From Tanypteryx hageni (lineage: Eukaryota; Arthropoda; Insecta; Odonata; Petaluridae), in the NCBI GenBank assembly GCA_028673005.1, contig CM054116.1, positions 149,169,173 to 149,233,172 on the forward strand: DNA of 64,000 nt, given 5' to 3'. The translations under genes and the position numbers were made by a program. The notes under the pieces were generated by a model, which did no database searches, was not told where the DNA came from, and saw nothing but the letters and a program-made list of their open reading frames with translations. Position 1 is the stretch's first letter, and each line of letters begins with the position of its first letter. Positions 10,760 through 22,540 of the stretch are shown here, piece after piece.

Positions 10760-13090
10760 ACCAATGTACTGGAAACGTGCGTACATGCACAACCATCTCT
10801 CGGCATTATACGATTTAACAGAAGTCACAATTAATGAACAGGTATACAAAGGAATGAAAACTTGGAATATGGCGGAGAGTCAAGTATGTGATTCCCCCAT
10901 CGACATAGATGAGTTAACAAACAGTCTGAAATCATTAAATAAAGGAAAAGCTCCAGGTATAGATGGACTAACCACAGAATTTTACCTGAAATTTTGGAAC
11001 ATCCTTGCAAAACCATTTAAATGGGTAATAAATGAGAATTTCTCATAAGGGCAATTGCCACACTATGAGATGTGCAGTAATTTCTCTGATACGTAAATAA
11101 GGAGACAGAATGTATATAAAAAACTTGAGACCAATATACATCACTATCACTGACTACAAGATAATCACCAAAGACATTTCTAGGAGAATAGCGACAGTCA
11201 TCCCAAGAGTAGTATCATCTGAGCAAGGTTACTGTATCCCAGGCCGCACCATATTAGACACCATTTTCCATCTAAGGGATATAATGAGTGCAAAAAATAA
11301 AAATGACAAGGAATTAGCGGTAGTATCCTTAGACCAACAAGGAGCGTTTGATAGAGTCAAACACGAACACCTTAGAGAAGATGGGCTTTGGTGGGATCAC
11401 AGGAAACATCCTAAAATCAATGTATAAAGGAGCCACATGTGTCGCCAGAATCTCTTCCTCCCTGTTGGCTTCAATTAATTTTCTAAGAGGAATAAATACA
11501 TCAGGGTTGTCCTCTATCAGGTCAGCTGTATTCCTTATCAATAGAGCCTTTTTTAGTTTACCGTTATGGGGAAATCAGGAAAGAAGATTGGCAGTGCCTG
11601 CTTATGCAGACGACAAGCCTATTTGTGGGAAAGGATGAAGATTTCAATGAAATTATGGACGTCTACAACGACTATTTAGCTGTTTCCGGTGTGTGACTAA
11701 ACGTAGAGAAATCTGAAGGTCTGTGGAGTGGCAGGTGGAAGAATAGGAATGAGAAACCATTGAGCTTTCACTGGGGAAATGATGGAGCTAATTTTCTTGG
11801 GTTATGGCTTGGAAACAATAAAGAAAAAGAATAGAATACAAATATGAAGATTCTTCTAGAAAAGCTTATAGCAGGAATTGATTGATGGATCTGCGCATAG
11901 GACCAATGTCCCTTAGAGGTAGGGTGCAGGTGGCAAATCAGTTCCTAGTCCCACATTTGTGGCACACACTACAGTGTTTTAATCCGCCTCCTTCCTTCAT
12001 AAGGTTACTGCAAGGAATGCTAGTGGACTTCATTTGGGCCAGGGAATGACACTGGGTAAATGCAGACACAACACCTGTCAATGAGGGATGACTGGGTCTC
12101 ATAAAGATAGCAGCCTTTAGGACCCTCTTTGCCCAGAGATTATTGTATGGATCTTCAGACCCTCCATGGAAAATGATTGCTGCATATAATCTTTCAAAAT
12201 ATAAAGGAAAGGGAATGATTACAGGACTGTTTTTCAATCAACTGAACTATAGAAAGTGCAAAAACACTAAGAGCTTCTATAATTCCATTATTGAATCATG
12301 GGGATCAATGAACATCCGTCCTGAGGAAGATTGCAGATCAACTCCAGTTGGCTGGCCTCCACCCCGTGACCCACCAAGAATAACTTTCCAAAGTAAGAGG
12401 AAGAACATGTTCACATGCTTACCCTTAGAAAAGCAAAAAATGTACAAAGAAATATTGTACATTATGAATAATACACAATGGCCGCTGAAAGGGACACACT
12501 CCAACGATCCTGTCATTTGGAGGAGTTTTCATGCAGAACTGACTTTAGATGCAGACAGTGAAGTTGCCTGGAGGCAGGCCCTAGATAGTTGGGCAGACAG
12601 TATTTTTCTAGTCAAAACGAAAATAAGACAGGACAGAAATTGCCCATAGTGCCCAGATAAAGAAGGTAATGCTTGGCACAGTTCTCCAATGCCCAAAAGT
12701 AAGAGATTTATTGAAACAGCTAAAGAATATCTTTAAAAACTCACAAAATGCATTCAAATTTTATTAAGGGATTTATATAGTGGGTACAAAATCCAAACAA
12801 GAACAAATAGAAAAGATATGCAAATTGCAAACTTTATCATAACATTAGCAAAAAGCACCATATATCATGGGTTTACGAGTTTTAACAAAGGTGAAAGGAT
12901 TGAAGCAGATTACTGGAGAGATTTTAAAAAGAAAGTTACAAAGTGCCTGATGAAAGAGTGGGCATATCATCCGACTTTTGGGAGTGTAAAAGCTTTTCAA
13001 GATTTTTGGTGCAACAAGGAAGCAATATGTTCAGTGGAAGGCAATGAACTGAGAATAACTCCAATTTACTCCTTTCCTTAAAAACTAAAT
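10760..13090 (+). pseudogene. Decayed L1/Tx1-type LINE reverse transcriptase
   Basis: Successive plus-strand frames give RT landmarks in order: KGKAPGIDGL..EFYLKFW (about 10950), RPIYITITDYKIITK (about 11128), EQGYCIPGRTI (about 11221), VSLDQQGAFDRV (about 11323, first catalytic Asp) and AYADDKP (about 11608, the YADD box). Downstream fragments at 12143-12649 and 12818-13081 fit the long C-terminal part of L1/Tx1 proteins. Many stops and frameshifts break the frame, so it is an old copy. No upstream endonuclease was identified, suggesting 5' truncation. L1 against Tx1 clade is not settled. Confidence 0.75.
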
Positions 13091-13248
13091 GAAAATAAAG
13101 ATGAAGCTATGGCTGAAAAACATAAAAAAGGACATCAAATAATATCAAATACCTAAATTGATGAATAAATAAGGTGATGGAGAGAGAATACCCCCTCACT
13201 GATCCCTTATAATAATAATAATAACAAATATTCAGCTCACACATTAAA

Positions 13249-14455
13249 ATGAACTTTGGTATAAACAAATGTAAAACATGCTACATAGTAAAAGGAAAAC
13301 CTCAAGAACATGAAGGATATTCTCTCAGTACATATAGAAAGAAAATTGAAGCCATGAGTGATGATGAATATTACAAATATCTAGGATTTTCGAAAACACC
13401 CATAATAGATCACTCAGCAATAAAACAAGAAATACAAGATAAGTTTAAAGTACACCTAGAAAAAATACTCTAAACCAAATTAAATGGTAAAAACATGATC
13501 AAAGCAATAAATAACTATGCAGTACCAATCCTCACTTATTCCTTTGGTATAATAAAATGGACAAATACAGACCTTGACTCATTAAACACACTCATCAGAA
13601 TGACATGTAATAAGTATCAAATTCACCAAGAACATTCAGCCGTTGAAAGATTCTCCTTACCCAGAAAAGATGGAGGCAGAGGATGTATTGATATAAAAAA
13701 CCTACACTATGAACAAATACAAAATCTCTGTCAGTATTTCTACTCTAGACAAGGTAGTCCACTACACAAAGCTATCATTTCAATAGATAAATCCGCTACA
13801 CCATTACAACTACAAAATAAAGAATATGACACAAGCAATCATATAAAAACACAAATCCAAAAAATTGACTCCTGGATAAACAAAACACTCCATAGCAAAC
13901 ATCCCTACCAACTCTCACAACCACACATAGACAAAGAAGCATATAATAAATGGCTTCAAAATGGGAACCTGTTTGCTGAAACCAAAGGTTTCCACATAGC
14001 CATTCAGGACAAAATCATAAAAACAAAGAACTACATGAAATATGTGATAAAAGATCCAACAATAAGTAATGATAAATGCAGGAGATGCGAAATCAAAAAC
14101 GAAACAACAGAACACATTACCAGTGGATGTCGCACCCTAGCAAGTACAGAATATACACAAAGACATGACAATGTATGTTGACAAATACACCAACCCTTAT
14201 GCAAGAAACACAAATTAATAGAAAGCAATATAGTACCATGGCATAAATATAAACCAGAATCTATCCTCAAAAATAGTAACAAAAATCTTTTGGAACAGAG
14301 ACATAATTACTGATCGAATGATTCCACACAATAGACCGGACATCACACTCATAAAAAAAGAGGAAAAAATAACATACCTGATAGATGTTTCACTACCGAA
14401 CACATCCATTATAGAGAAAAAACATAGCCAAAGAAATTAAAATTAACACATGCTC
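13249..14455 (+). pseudogene. C-terminal half of a Dong/R4-type polyprotein (thumb, zinc knuckle, restriction-like endonuclease)
   Basis: The first frame (13249-13473) starts inside the RT near KCKTCYIVKGK and contains DEYYKYLGF. After a stop the second frame (13495-14181) has INNYAVPILTYSFGIIKWT and LPRKDGGRGCIDI, typical of the post-RT region of R2/R4/Dong proteins. A CCHC-like knuckle (CRRCEIKNETTEHITSGC) follows. Beyond the stop at about 14179 the restored reading gives RPDIT..LIDV at 14335-14395, which fits the PD-(D/E)XK endonuclease core. At least three lesions mark a dead copy. Confidence 0.78.
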
Positions 14456-14544
14456 TGTTGTCCGGCAATTTTTAAATGACAACACACCATAAATATACAA
14501 TAGCTATGCGTACAGCTTGAGCCCGCTCCGCTGTAAGCATGAAA

Positions 14545-14563
14545 ACGTGGAATTAATCCACGT
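14545..14563 (+). repeat. 3'-terminal hairpin of the Dong/R4-type LINE
   Basis: ACGTGGA (14545-14551), a 5-base ATTAA loop and TCCACGT (14557-14563) form a perfect stem immediately before the TAA-type tail. Its position suggests a role as the RNA structure recognised by the element's own RT; this is inference. Confidence 0.7.
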
Positions 14564-14584
14564 CAAGAATAATAATAATAATAA

Positions 14585-14725
14585 CACTTGCACGCACTTG
14601 CACAGACATCATCGAGAAAATAGTCAAAAACATGTTCAAGGGATCTCAAAACGTGTATTTCCGATGAAATCTCGAAGTCGATTTTTTTCATGAAAACAAT
14701 ACTTTTCCCTATATGGAGAAAGTAA
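14585..14725 (-). repeat. Dispersed repeat family X, short copy
   Basis: Shares the block from 'GACATCATCGAGAAAATAG' through the run of T then CATGAAAACAATACT with the copies at 2200, 19952 and 26075. It starts directly at the right TAA repeat of the Dong-type LINE, so the LINE may have inserted into or beside this repeat. Confidence 0.65.
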
Positions 14726-15209
14726 AAAATCAAAACTAATTTTGATAGCATAACATTTTGGTCTGAAATTCAGAGAAATAGCTAAAAAAAAACCAGGTAT
14801 TCTGTAAAAGCTTAACTCTGTACAAAATTCAAATGAACAATTCCCGGGAGTCATTAAAATTTTTCCCAAGAATTGAGAATAAGAGATATTGAGCAAATTC
14901 CCAGTAACCGGGAATGGGAATTCCCAGTTCCAAAACTTGAATCACTTGTATTATATGTCAAAAATAACATGTATATGTACTAGACTATACCAAATCTGAG
15001 TCCAACAATAGTCATTGCAATGGTAACACTTGAATGATAAAAACTGCAGAAACTCCAGTCTTTATGCAAAATTTGAAGAAATGTGATTTATAAGCAAAAT
15101 TCTACAATAAAAATTACAATCTCCATTCCCTTTCTCAGTGGATAGTTCAAATCCCACTCTGATATTGCAATTCTAAGATATTTTAATGTGCAAGAGAAAA
15201 TTACCCTGC
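14726..15209. other. Unassigned intronic stretch
   Basis: No gene or recognisable repeat was identified on either strand. The region is AT-rich with the ordinary composition of the surrounding intron. Confidence 0.35.
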
Positions 15210-15345
15210 ACGATGGATTTAAAATTTCTCATGTATGGGAAGGATAGTTCCTGGAATCGAACCCAGGGCTTTCAATCATCGCAACCAAAACTATCCTTGG
15301 AAGCTCGGCCCCAGTAGTGAGAGTTATTCCTGGGCATCAAGATTA
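15210..15345 (-). mobile_element. tRNA-derived SINE remnant
   Basis: The minus strand contains GGGTTCGATTCCAGG (around 15250-15264), a good RNA polymerase III B box, within a tRNA-like context. Its A box is poor. Related B-box repeats occur at 16405, 32183, 38425, 41133 and 45240, though not all belong to one family. Boundaries are approximate. Confidence 0.45.
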
Positions 15346-15878
15346 CACGTGAGCATAAATATCTTATTATTTATCGTAGAATTATGTTTAAAAAATTCTC
15401 TTAATCGGCGCATTTACCCGGATTTGACGCTTGAGTTATTTTCTCATTAATTTAACAACATAAAAAAGTTTAAATTTTATTGCAAATGATTTGGTGGTAT
15501 GCGAGCTCGGTTTTGGCTTGAACCCTCGAGTTCCGCAGTCCTAATCTGAGTTAATGATGGTTGTGAGGTCTGTACAGTGTTCAGTTCCAGATGTAGTTCC
15601 AGCTAGTTAACACGAACCCAAAAATTTATGGATATAAAGGATTAAACATGTCTTCACCTCATGCAGGTTGATTTTGACTAAAAATAGGAAAAATCGATGG
15701 ATGAATCCTCAACTTTGTGGAACTCGATAATAAATGAGAAGCCAAAAATTACTACAAATTCCATTTTATTAAAATATGTTATTAATAAATTTGAATTTTT
15801 GCGATGTGATTCTCTCCTCATTTAAAAATAGGAATTTTTGTTTTGTTAAAATTACAGAATAATCACTTTTTCTTGCAG
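15346..15878. other. Intron end preceding the first VPS52 exon
   Basis: No element recognised. The last part contains the pyrimidine-rich stretch ending TTTTTCTTGCAG at 15878, the 3' splice site of the exon that follows. Confidence 0.5.
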
Positions 15879-16011
15879 GTTTTTTTATCAATTCTTAATG
15901 TCCAATGAGCGCAATGCTGCAGAGGAGATCCTTTGTGAATATGTGGACACAATGAGCAAGATATACTTTTCGTACTTCAAGTCATATTCATCTCGTTTAA
16001 TGAAATTACAG
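15879..16011 (+). CDS. VPS52: VPS52 internal exon (FFYQFL..RLMKLQ)
   Basis: The exon lies between CAG (15876-15878) and the GT donor GTTTGT at 16012. Base 15879 completes a codon begun in an upstream exon that was not found in this window. The next 44 codons read FFYQFLMSNERN..EYVDTM..YFSYFKSYSSRLMKLQ, the conserved central part of animal VPS52, which in the human protein reads FFYQFL followed by an EYV-T-SKIY-SYYRSY segment. The exon ends in phase 0. VPS52 is a subunit of the GARP complex (with VPS51, 53, 54) and of EARP, which tether endosome-derived vesicles at the trans-Golgi or recycling endosomes. No lesion is seen. Confidence 0.95.
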
Positions 16012-16404
16012 GTTTGTATCTTTATTTAGCTCCTATGGTAACAGTATATTTAAAATATTTGGAAAAAGGAAGCATGGATATCTTGAAAAAATACCTATTT
16101 ATCATGAAGTGTAAAGTTTCATGATTATATGAGTTGTTTTTGCTTGCCTACTACAAGCTATTTTTAACAAATCATTTAGTAAGATTTAAATTCATAAGTA
16201 AACCAATGTGTATATATACAGTTTGATGAAAAATTTGTGGACACTGTCTCCACCACGTGATTTCTTGGCAAAAATTAAGGAGCAATGCTCGGCAAAAATT
16301 TCTCATAGTTTTCGTGGAAAACACGGTTCGAGTGAACGCTGATGTGGCAACATTTTAATGAAGAAAACTACTCAGTCATGGTGTTTGTTCAATGAGAGTG
16401 ATCA
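16012..16404. other. Start of VPS52 intron, unassigned
   Basis: Ordinary AT-rich intron sequence. No element recognised before the SINE-like sequence that follows. Confidence 0.4.
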
Positions 16405-16490
16405 TCGCATCATGCTGTTTAGGTGAATGGATAAAGTGCTGGAATACAAAGCAGCAGACTTGGGTTCAATCCCAAATTTTTTCTTTCCTT
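16405..16490 (+). mobile_element. tRNA-derived SINE head
   Basis: GGTGAATGGATAAAGTGCTGG near 16421 fits an A box, and GGGTTCAATCCCAA near 16464 fits a B box, about 40 bases apart, as in tRNA-derived SINEs. It is not a tRNA gene because no acceptor stem can pair. The 3' end runs into the foldback element. Confidence 0.5.
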
Positions 16491-16501
16491 AAAATGTCAT
16501 A

Positions 16502-17000
16502 AATTTCTTTATTACGTAATTTTTACTTTACAGACTATACTATTATTGAAGGTTTTACATAAAAATATGAGTAATCTTTAAGAAATTTTCATTCTGAACA
16601 CCTGTAAATGTGAGAGGATTGCTGTGAACAGTTATTACTGTAATTTTTATGTGGCTTTTGGTACAATGCTCCATTAAAGAAACGTACATTTATTTGTGTA
16701 AAGCTGATTTAGGTAACATTATCTTTCTTATTTAATTTGCCTTGCCATTCTAGAATTCATCAAATAAACCATTTTAATTATGAAATCAGAAGTTGTGAAT
16801 GATTACAAGAAAAGAAATGCTATTCTAAAAGATTACATATTATTATTTGGAATTTCGGTATGAAATACAAAACATAAACCATTTCATCAGAAATATTATG
16901 TTTACAAGAAATGAGATTTTCTTAAAGATTACTCGTATTTTTGTGTAAAACCTTCAATAATAGTACAATCTTTAAAGTAAAAATACATACTAAAGAAATT
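16502..17000. mobile_element. Foldback/MITE with ~90-bp inverted arms
   Basis: The arm at about 16502-16592 reappears as its reverse complement at about 16905-17000. Shared phrases include TACTATTATTGAAGGTTTTAC and GAGTAATCTTTAAGAAA. The 310-base centre has no ORF. Class unknown. Confidence 0.85.
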
Positions 17001-17443
17001 AGGTAGCCGTATAAAAAATTATTTTAAAATCATCACATCATAATATGTATATGTCGTTGACTGAAATCAAATGGATTATAATGCGATATAAACATTAAAT
17101 CAATGATCTTGAAGTATGGAAAATGCGTTCCTATTGAAAGACGTTGGGATCATTGCTATAGCAGTTAAAATTTTTCATTGTTGAAAACCGAAAAACTTTT
17201 CATAATTTTATGATTAAAATCAAATTTTTACTCAAATTCAGCATGGATTTGAATTCTATATTTCAATGCTTTTCTTATGGGTGTTTTAAATCTGACTTGG
17301 GGATCTAAAACACCCCTTAAATATAACATTTTTTGGAATTTCGGATTTTTTCCTGAGGTTGTACCTAATGATTTATCTTACTGCCAAATTTCAGCTCTGT
17401 ATTTTTTTTAGAAGTACCTTAGGTTTTATATGATATATCCTAT

Positions 17444-17715
17444 AAGGTATCCCTCGTATTACGCAATTAATTGGTTCCGATAAAGTAAATAAAGATAAGT
17501 GAAATCGCATCAAGTGAATTGATAATTATAATTGGTAAAATATAGATGCGTTCCCTACAACTGACTGCCGTATACAATGTACGCATATAAAATTACTTGA
17601 CTAATTGCTCCAATTCCACCGGTCGTGCAATTACATTGTATATAGTTTTTATTTTTTGAAATTGCACTATGGCGAAAATGCCTAAGGTGAGATCACATAT
17701 AATGAGGGATACCTG
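17444..17715. mobile_element. Short MITE with ACAGGTATCCCTC-type ends
   Basis: The left end AGGTATCCCTCG (17445) and the right end GAGGGATACCTG (to 17715) are inverted repeats, followed by TA. The same end type (CAGGTATCCCC) marks the larger element at 22541-23285, so both belong to one non-autonomous Tc1/mariner or pogo-type family. There is no ORF. Confidence 0.75.
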
Positions 17716-18956
17716 TATATGTAAGAAGCAGCTATTTATAATGATATCTATAACAAGTGAAGATATAAAAATGAATTTTTATAATCAACTTTTATATAGT
17801 TAACCCCTCAAGCCCGCAGGAGATTTATTAAATCCCACCCTTGCGGCCGAATGAGGTTTTTAAATTTTCACGATTGTGTACAAAGTCAAAAGTTAACCAT
17901 GTAACAAACCACATTACCTTACTTATTACGAAAATTTACATCAAAATAGTAAACACACCTTCAGTCTTCAATGGATCCCATAATAATATACTCCACATGC
18001 TTCATGAAATATTCTCCACACTCACTGCTTTAAATTGATATGTGACAATGTGGAAGACCTATGAAAAACATTGTTACGTGATAATAATGCCACACCCCTC
18101 TAATTGTCACCCAAAATTTTAGCGAGAATATGGCATACCGATTACATTGGAACACAGCAATGAAGTAGGTTGAAAGGAAACCTAGGAACAGGTACCATTT
18201 TGGACCCTTGCCTTGTTCCAGAACAGGAAATTTCCCTGTTGTTCTTGAAATTGAATAATTTAGCTAGATCGAATATTAAAATCCTACAAAAGATTACCCA
18301 AAAAAAATTTTTTTTCAGTAAAGCGTTTTCTGCCATTAAAATATTCATATACACCAATAGTATTATTTTCCTGATGTGTTTAATTGTAAATATTTAATTC
18401 ATGGATAATGAAATATTTTACTTATAGTAAAGTTTTCTATACATGCCCTAACTATTAGAGTTGGCCAGCAATGAATCATTATAAATTTTTTATGCTACAG
18501 TGGAATGAAGAGTCGGAATAGAATCCTGCAAATTTGAAATTAGTTTTTATAAAAGCATCAAAAAAATAAGAAAACATGCTAAATTTATGTTTTTGTAATA
18601 GATTATAATATGCACATACTCTTATAAATATGTAATCAAGTTTTAATCCAATTCTTACACTAATACAGCTCATTCTCTTTTAAAGGCATTATGTTGGTCA
18701 TCATGCCAATTTCCCATTGTTGAGACCTGGAAAAGAACTCCTTTTTGTCAGATAAAAAACATGTATTTACGCAAATACTGCATGTATTGGAATTCTGTCT
18801 TCACAAATGAGAAACTACCATCTTTCTGCCATCTGATAGTTTAAGCCCAGAATTCGAATCTTGATGGAAAATAATTTTAAAAAGAAAATATATAAACCTC
18901 TGCACTGATTTACGTGCTTTTCTTATGGGGCAATAATGTGGCCAAAATACCCTCAA
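17716..18956. other. Unassigned intronic stretch
   Basis: No gene or repeat was recognised. Short open frames here have no recognisable domain. Confidence 0.35.
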
Positions 18957-19635
18957 CCCTTTGCACTCATATTTTTTCATGTACTAGTCCCCAACCAGCT
19001 CAAGGTTTATGGGTAGAAATCACATCTACTTTCTTAGGTAACGTGAATAGATAATATTATATTCAAAGAAATATGTTTATCGATCATTTGGGAGAAAAGA
19101 TGCAAAGTGGTCTATTAGGAGAACAATCACTAGAAAACTATATGAAAACGTGTGAGAGACAAACTATTAGTGGGAAATATTGGACAAATATCAAATACTT
19201 TCGCTAACAAAGGTGTGAAATACACCGGTATCAATTTTGTGTAAAAAGTAAATAGGTATCTTCAGCAATGTGCAAAATACAATTTAAACTAATACTTGAA
19301 TTTGAACTTCTGCATCGGCGACAAATTTTTTCCCATTGCATCGTTAGAAAATTGGGGTATGCAACCCGCATGACGCCTCAATAATTGCACAAGCCTGAAG
19401 ATAGTTACATTTTATCTGAAATAATTTATGATAAAATGTATCCATTTTATGTCGTTTAGGATCATTATAGATGTATATACTACAAACAGTAATGAATTGA
19501 CAAATCTAAAAGTAAAAAGTTGCAAAATAGTCAAGGTGACCATTATGTCTGCTCATATGTCGGACCCAGTCCGACATATGAGCAGATCGGTAAAAATATG
19601 ATGTCGGATGAGGTCCGACATATGAGTGCAAGGGG
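18957..19635. mobile_element. piggyBac-like MITE (679 bp) with CCCTTTGCACTCATA ends
   Basis: The left end CCCTTTGCACTCATATT is preceded by TCAA (a one-base change from TTAA). The right end is its inverted partner, followed by TTAA at 19636-19639. TTAA flanks and the CCCTTTGC start fit piggyBac-type elements. The right part (19555-19625) contains two nested palindromes built on ATGTCGGAC..GTCCGACAT. A 50-bp derivative of the same element lies at 38928-38977. Confidence 0.8.
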
Positions 19636-19639
19636 TTAA

Positions 19640-19905
19640 AATGTGAATTTTTGTGTTTGGTTGTGACGAAAAATCTATAATTGTGCCAAATTTCAAGTCT
19701 GTAGTTCATCTGAAAGTGTCTAAACATTAGTATCCTCCTATATCTATACTATATTGATGCTTCTTACTTTTGATATGTCATCATATATATATAGGCGGTT
19801 ACTAATGTTTAGGCACTTCCAGATGAGCTACAGATTTGAAATTTGGCATGATTATTGGTTTTTAGTCACAACCAAACAGAAAAATCCAAAATAGGAAAAA
19901 TTCAT
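19640..19905. mobile_element. Foldback with ~100-bp arms next to the piggyBac-like MITE
   Basis: The arm at about 19640-19740 (GTTTGGTTGTGAC..GTTCATCTGAAAGTG) is the reverse complement of the arm at about 19793-19905. The short centre contains a TATATATATA run. The left arm begins directly at the TTAA of the MITE, so the MITE may have inserted at the edge of this foldback. Confidence 0.8.
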
Positions 19906-19951
19906 ATTTTAAGAAAAATTAAAAGACTACAAAGAACATAAATAAACTGTA

Positions 19952-20790
19952 ACCATAACCTTCTGATATTGGATATAGCCTTGAAATTCCAGCAATTAAG
20001 AAAATAAAAAGTGTTACTAAGGCATAACTAAGCAGCAGTTGTTTACAGTAGTCGCCGGTAGGTGGTATGGTAGTGGCAGCTAAAGAATATATTTTTTAAG
20101 ATATCTCTTAAACAATGCTTTATATGGGAAAATGTTTCAAACAAAGGTTTTAGAAAAATTTCCTACAACTTTTATTTCAGTACTTTTTACATTTATCAAA
20201 TATTAAACCAAATATCTCAAAACAAACCATAGCCTTCTGATACTGGATATAGCCAGGAAGTTTCAACAATTAAGTAAATAAAAAGGAGCATAATTATGAT
20301 GTAACTAAGCGTAAAATGTTTACAATAGTCGCCGGTAGGTGGTGTGGTTGTGGCAGCTAAAAATAGTTTTTAAGATATCTCTTAAACTTATATGGGAAAA
20401 TGTTTCAAGCAAAGGTTGTAGAAAATTAAATTTCCTAAAACTTTTATCCCAATACCTTTTTACATTAATCAAATATTAAAGCAAATCGCTAAAAAAAACT
20501 GATAAATGACGAGTAAACACCCACTTCTGGTTTACTGATTTTTACCAAAAACTAATCAGTTCTTTTACCTTTAACGGAAATGTCAAATGTAAAATTTCGC
20601 GTTGACCTGATTAATAGTTTTTGAGTTATAGCACCCACAAAATAACTGTCATATACACAGACATCATCGAGATAACAGTCAAAATGTGTTCAGGAGCCCT
20701 CAAAACATGTATTTCTGTTGAAATCTCAAAATTGATTTTTTTCATGAAAACAATACTTACCCCTATACTACGTATGGAGAAAGTAAAAAT
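19952..20790 (-). repeat. Dispersed repeat family X, copy with 274-bp internal tandem duplication
   Basis: A segment beginning ACCATAACCTTCTGATA at 19952 recurs, diverged, at 20226 (period 274). Both contain GTCGCCGGTAGGTGGT and ATATGGGAAAATGTTTCAA. The second unit continues through the family-wide block to a terminal CTACGTATGGAGAAAGT hairpin at about 20766-20785. The longest copy of family X in the window; non-coding. Confidence 0.75.
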
Positions 20791-21645
20791 AAATTGAAAA
20801 GAACAATTTTTGAAAAAGATCACATTCACTAATTACTTAATAATGTATTTTGGTACCAGGGTTAAGGAGGTTGTAACGGCAATCTGATCTCTCATTCTTA
20901 TGCCTCGCATACATGCAAATATATTTGCCTACTTAAAGAAACAAGTCAAAACTTGTTCTAGTGCTAAACAGTGCTTGAATTGGGCAGAAACCTGTGGGAA
21001 CTCCATTCCACTTAATACAAAATGAAGCCCAGAGCATTCCTGTTGTTAAAAAATCAGATCAGAATGTTCGAGTTAATAGCATTCCCCGTTGTGAATGTTC
21101 TAAAGAACATATGCAGTTATTTTGAGAGAAGACTTTATGCGGAATGGACTTACCTCTCATTATATAATGGAAGTCAATAGGAAATTGTTTCCATTTACCA
21201 CATCTAGTTCTTGCTCTCTCTCTCTCCCTCTCTCTCAACTTAGCATCCTGCAAGAGTGAGCCAAACATGTTTGAAGTTGTTTCCACTTTCTACACCTTTC
21301 CATGATTGTAGAGAAGTCGTGGAGAAATAATGTTAAACTGAAGGACCAGTTGTGTTTGTTGAAAACCAGCATGTTGAACTGAAATCGTATTGGTAGAATT
21401 CGTGTTAGTCGTGGATTGGGTGTATTATATAATCACCATGAGAGAGAGAGTGCTACATTTTTTGGGAATAGTGTGAAGGAGAGATGGAGGAAAAAATGGA
21501 AAAGAGAGGAAAAGGAAGTGTTTAAATTTTAATTTAATACTTCATTCATTTATACCCTTCATTTTTTATGAACAGTTACACTAATTTAGTTATATTTTTG
21601 CAATTGGATTAAATAAATTAATTCTAGCATTTCTCTCATGGGCAG
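20791..21645. other. Intron sequence before VPS52 exon 2
   Basis: No gene recognised. A CT-rich run lies at 21212-21236 and a GAGAGAGAGA run near 21440. The 3' splice site of the following exon is GGCAG at 21641-21645. Confidence 0.45.
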
Positions 21646-21840
21646 TATGAAGAAGCTGCATGTAAAGAAGATTTGATGGGTGTTGAGGAAGGAGGCAGCA
21701 GAGGAAGCGTAAGTCTTTTTGGCCATCGAACACCTCTCCGTACCCAGGGCACTTTGTTTTCTATGGGGAGAAGAGGTGACGTTTTAACATCTCAGCTGGA
21801 AGATCCTGCTATTGTGCCACATGCTGTGGCTTCGCAAAAA
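21646..21840 (+). CDS. VPS52: VPS52 internal exon (YEEAACKEDLMGVE..)
   Basis: Exactly 65 codons between an AG at 21645 and the donor GTAATC at 21841, phase 0 at both ends. The product reads YEEAACKEDLMGVEE, then a serine/glycine-rich linker, then TLFSMGRRGDVL and LEDPAIVPHAVASQK. It matches the VPS52 segment that follows the RLMKLQ-type end of the previous exon in animals (human: YEEVAEKDDLMG..LGTRG..LEAPI.VPHTAQ). No frame lesion is present, so the gene appears intact despite its transposon load. Confidence 0.95.
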
Positions 21841-22540
21841 GTAATCACAACTTTGAAGCTAATTAAATGGGTTTTTGGCAGCATTTTTGATTATTTTTCT
21901 CAAATAGTAATAATAATACTAAAAATATTTTAAATTATAATAATAATTATTATTATTACAAAATTACAAATTCCATAGCAAATGTTACAATAATAATTAC
22001 TTATTCATAATTCTCTGTTTATTGTAAATTATACAAGAAAAAAGAAACGTAAATTTCCATATTTTTTAGTGGAAATTTACAAGTTTCTTTTTTCATTTAA
22101 ATGGAATCTTTCCACAAAGTAGAGCCTTCCCAAGTGGACTTGGTTAAATTATACAATATTATGCTGTATGTAGCATCATGGAAATTTTTACATTAATTAT
22201 TCCGGGGGAGTGAAATTAGTGTTAGTTTTAGTTGCAGATGAGGACCTCGCCGAAGGGGCTGGTTATCACAACCTGGGATCTTGCCTCTCCACTATCCTCT
22301 TTTTCACTCTCCAAGGATATACTTGTTCAGGTCCTGCAGAGCGCAATTGTCTTGTCTGCAGGTGCTTATGTTATGGTGGTTATCCTGTAATTATAATATT
22401 ATATATATAAACACTTGATCGGATCATTTGAACATACCATATGTTCACCTCACTTCATGTTATATCTATCCATATAATGCTTATTACTAATGCTTGGTAT
22501 TCCAACTACACACATTTGTTTACTACAATGCCTATCTCTA
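21841..22540. other. Intron start with a near-perfect short hairpin
   Basis: A roughly 25-bp imperfect stem (about 22036-22060 with 22071-22096; shared phrase GTAAATTTCCA) flanks a short TTTTTTAG-containing loop. It resembles a pre-microRNA in size only. No other feature is recognised. Confidence 0.45.

Larger units (their letters stand above)
13208..14584 (+). mobile_element. Dong/R4-type LINE 3' half inserted in a TAA repeat
   Basis: The segment is bordered on the left by an ATAATAATAATAATAAC run (13208-13224) and on the right by AATAATAATAATAATAAC (about 14568-14585). The coding remnant fits the restriction-like-endonuclease LINEs, and Dong of silkworm is known to insert in TAA repeats. 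The copy lacks the 5' part with the RT catalytic boxes. A perfect 7-bp hairpin lies just before the 3' repeat. Confidence 0.75.

Noticed and set aside
21212..21450. CT and GA simple repeats as possible regulatory tracts
   Set aside because: They are too short and not positioned as the polypyrimidine tract of the following exon.
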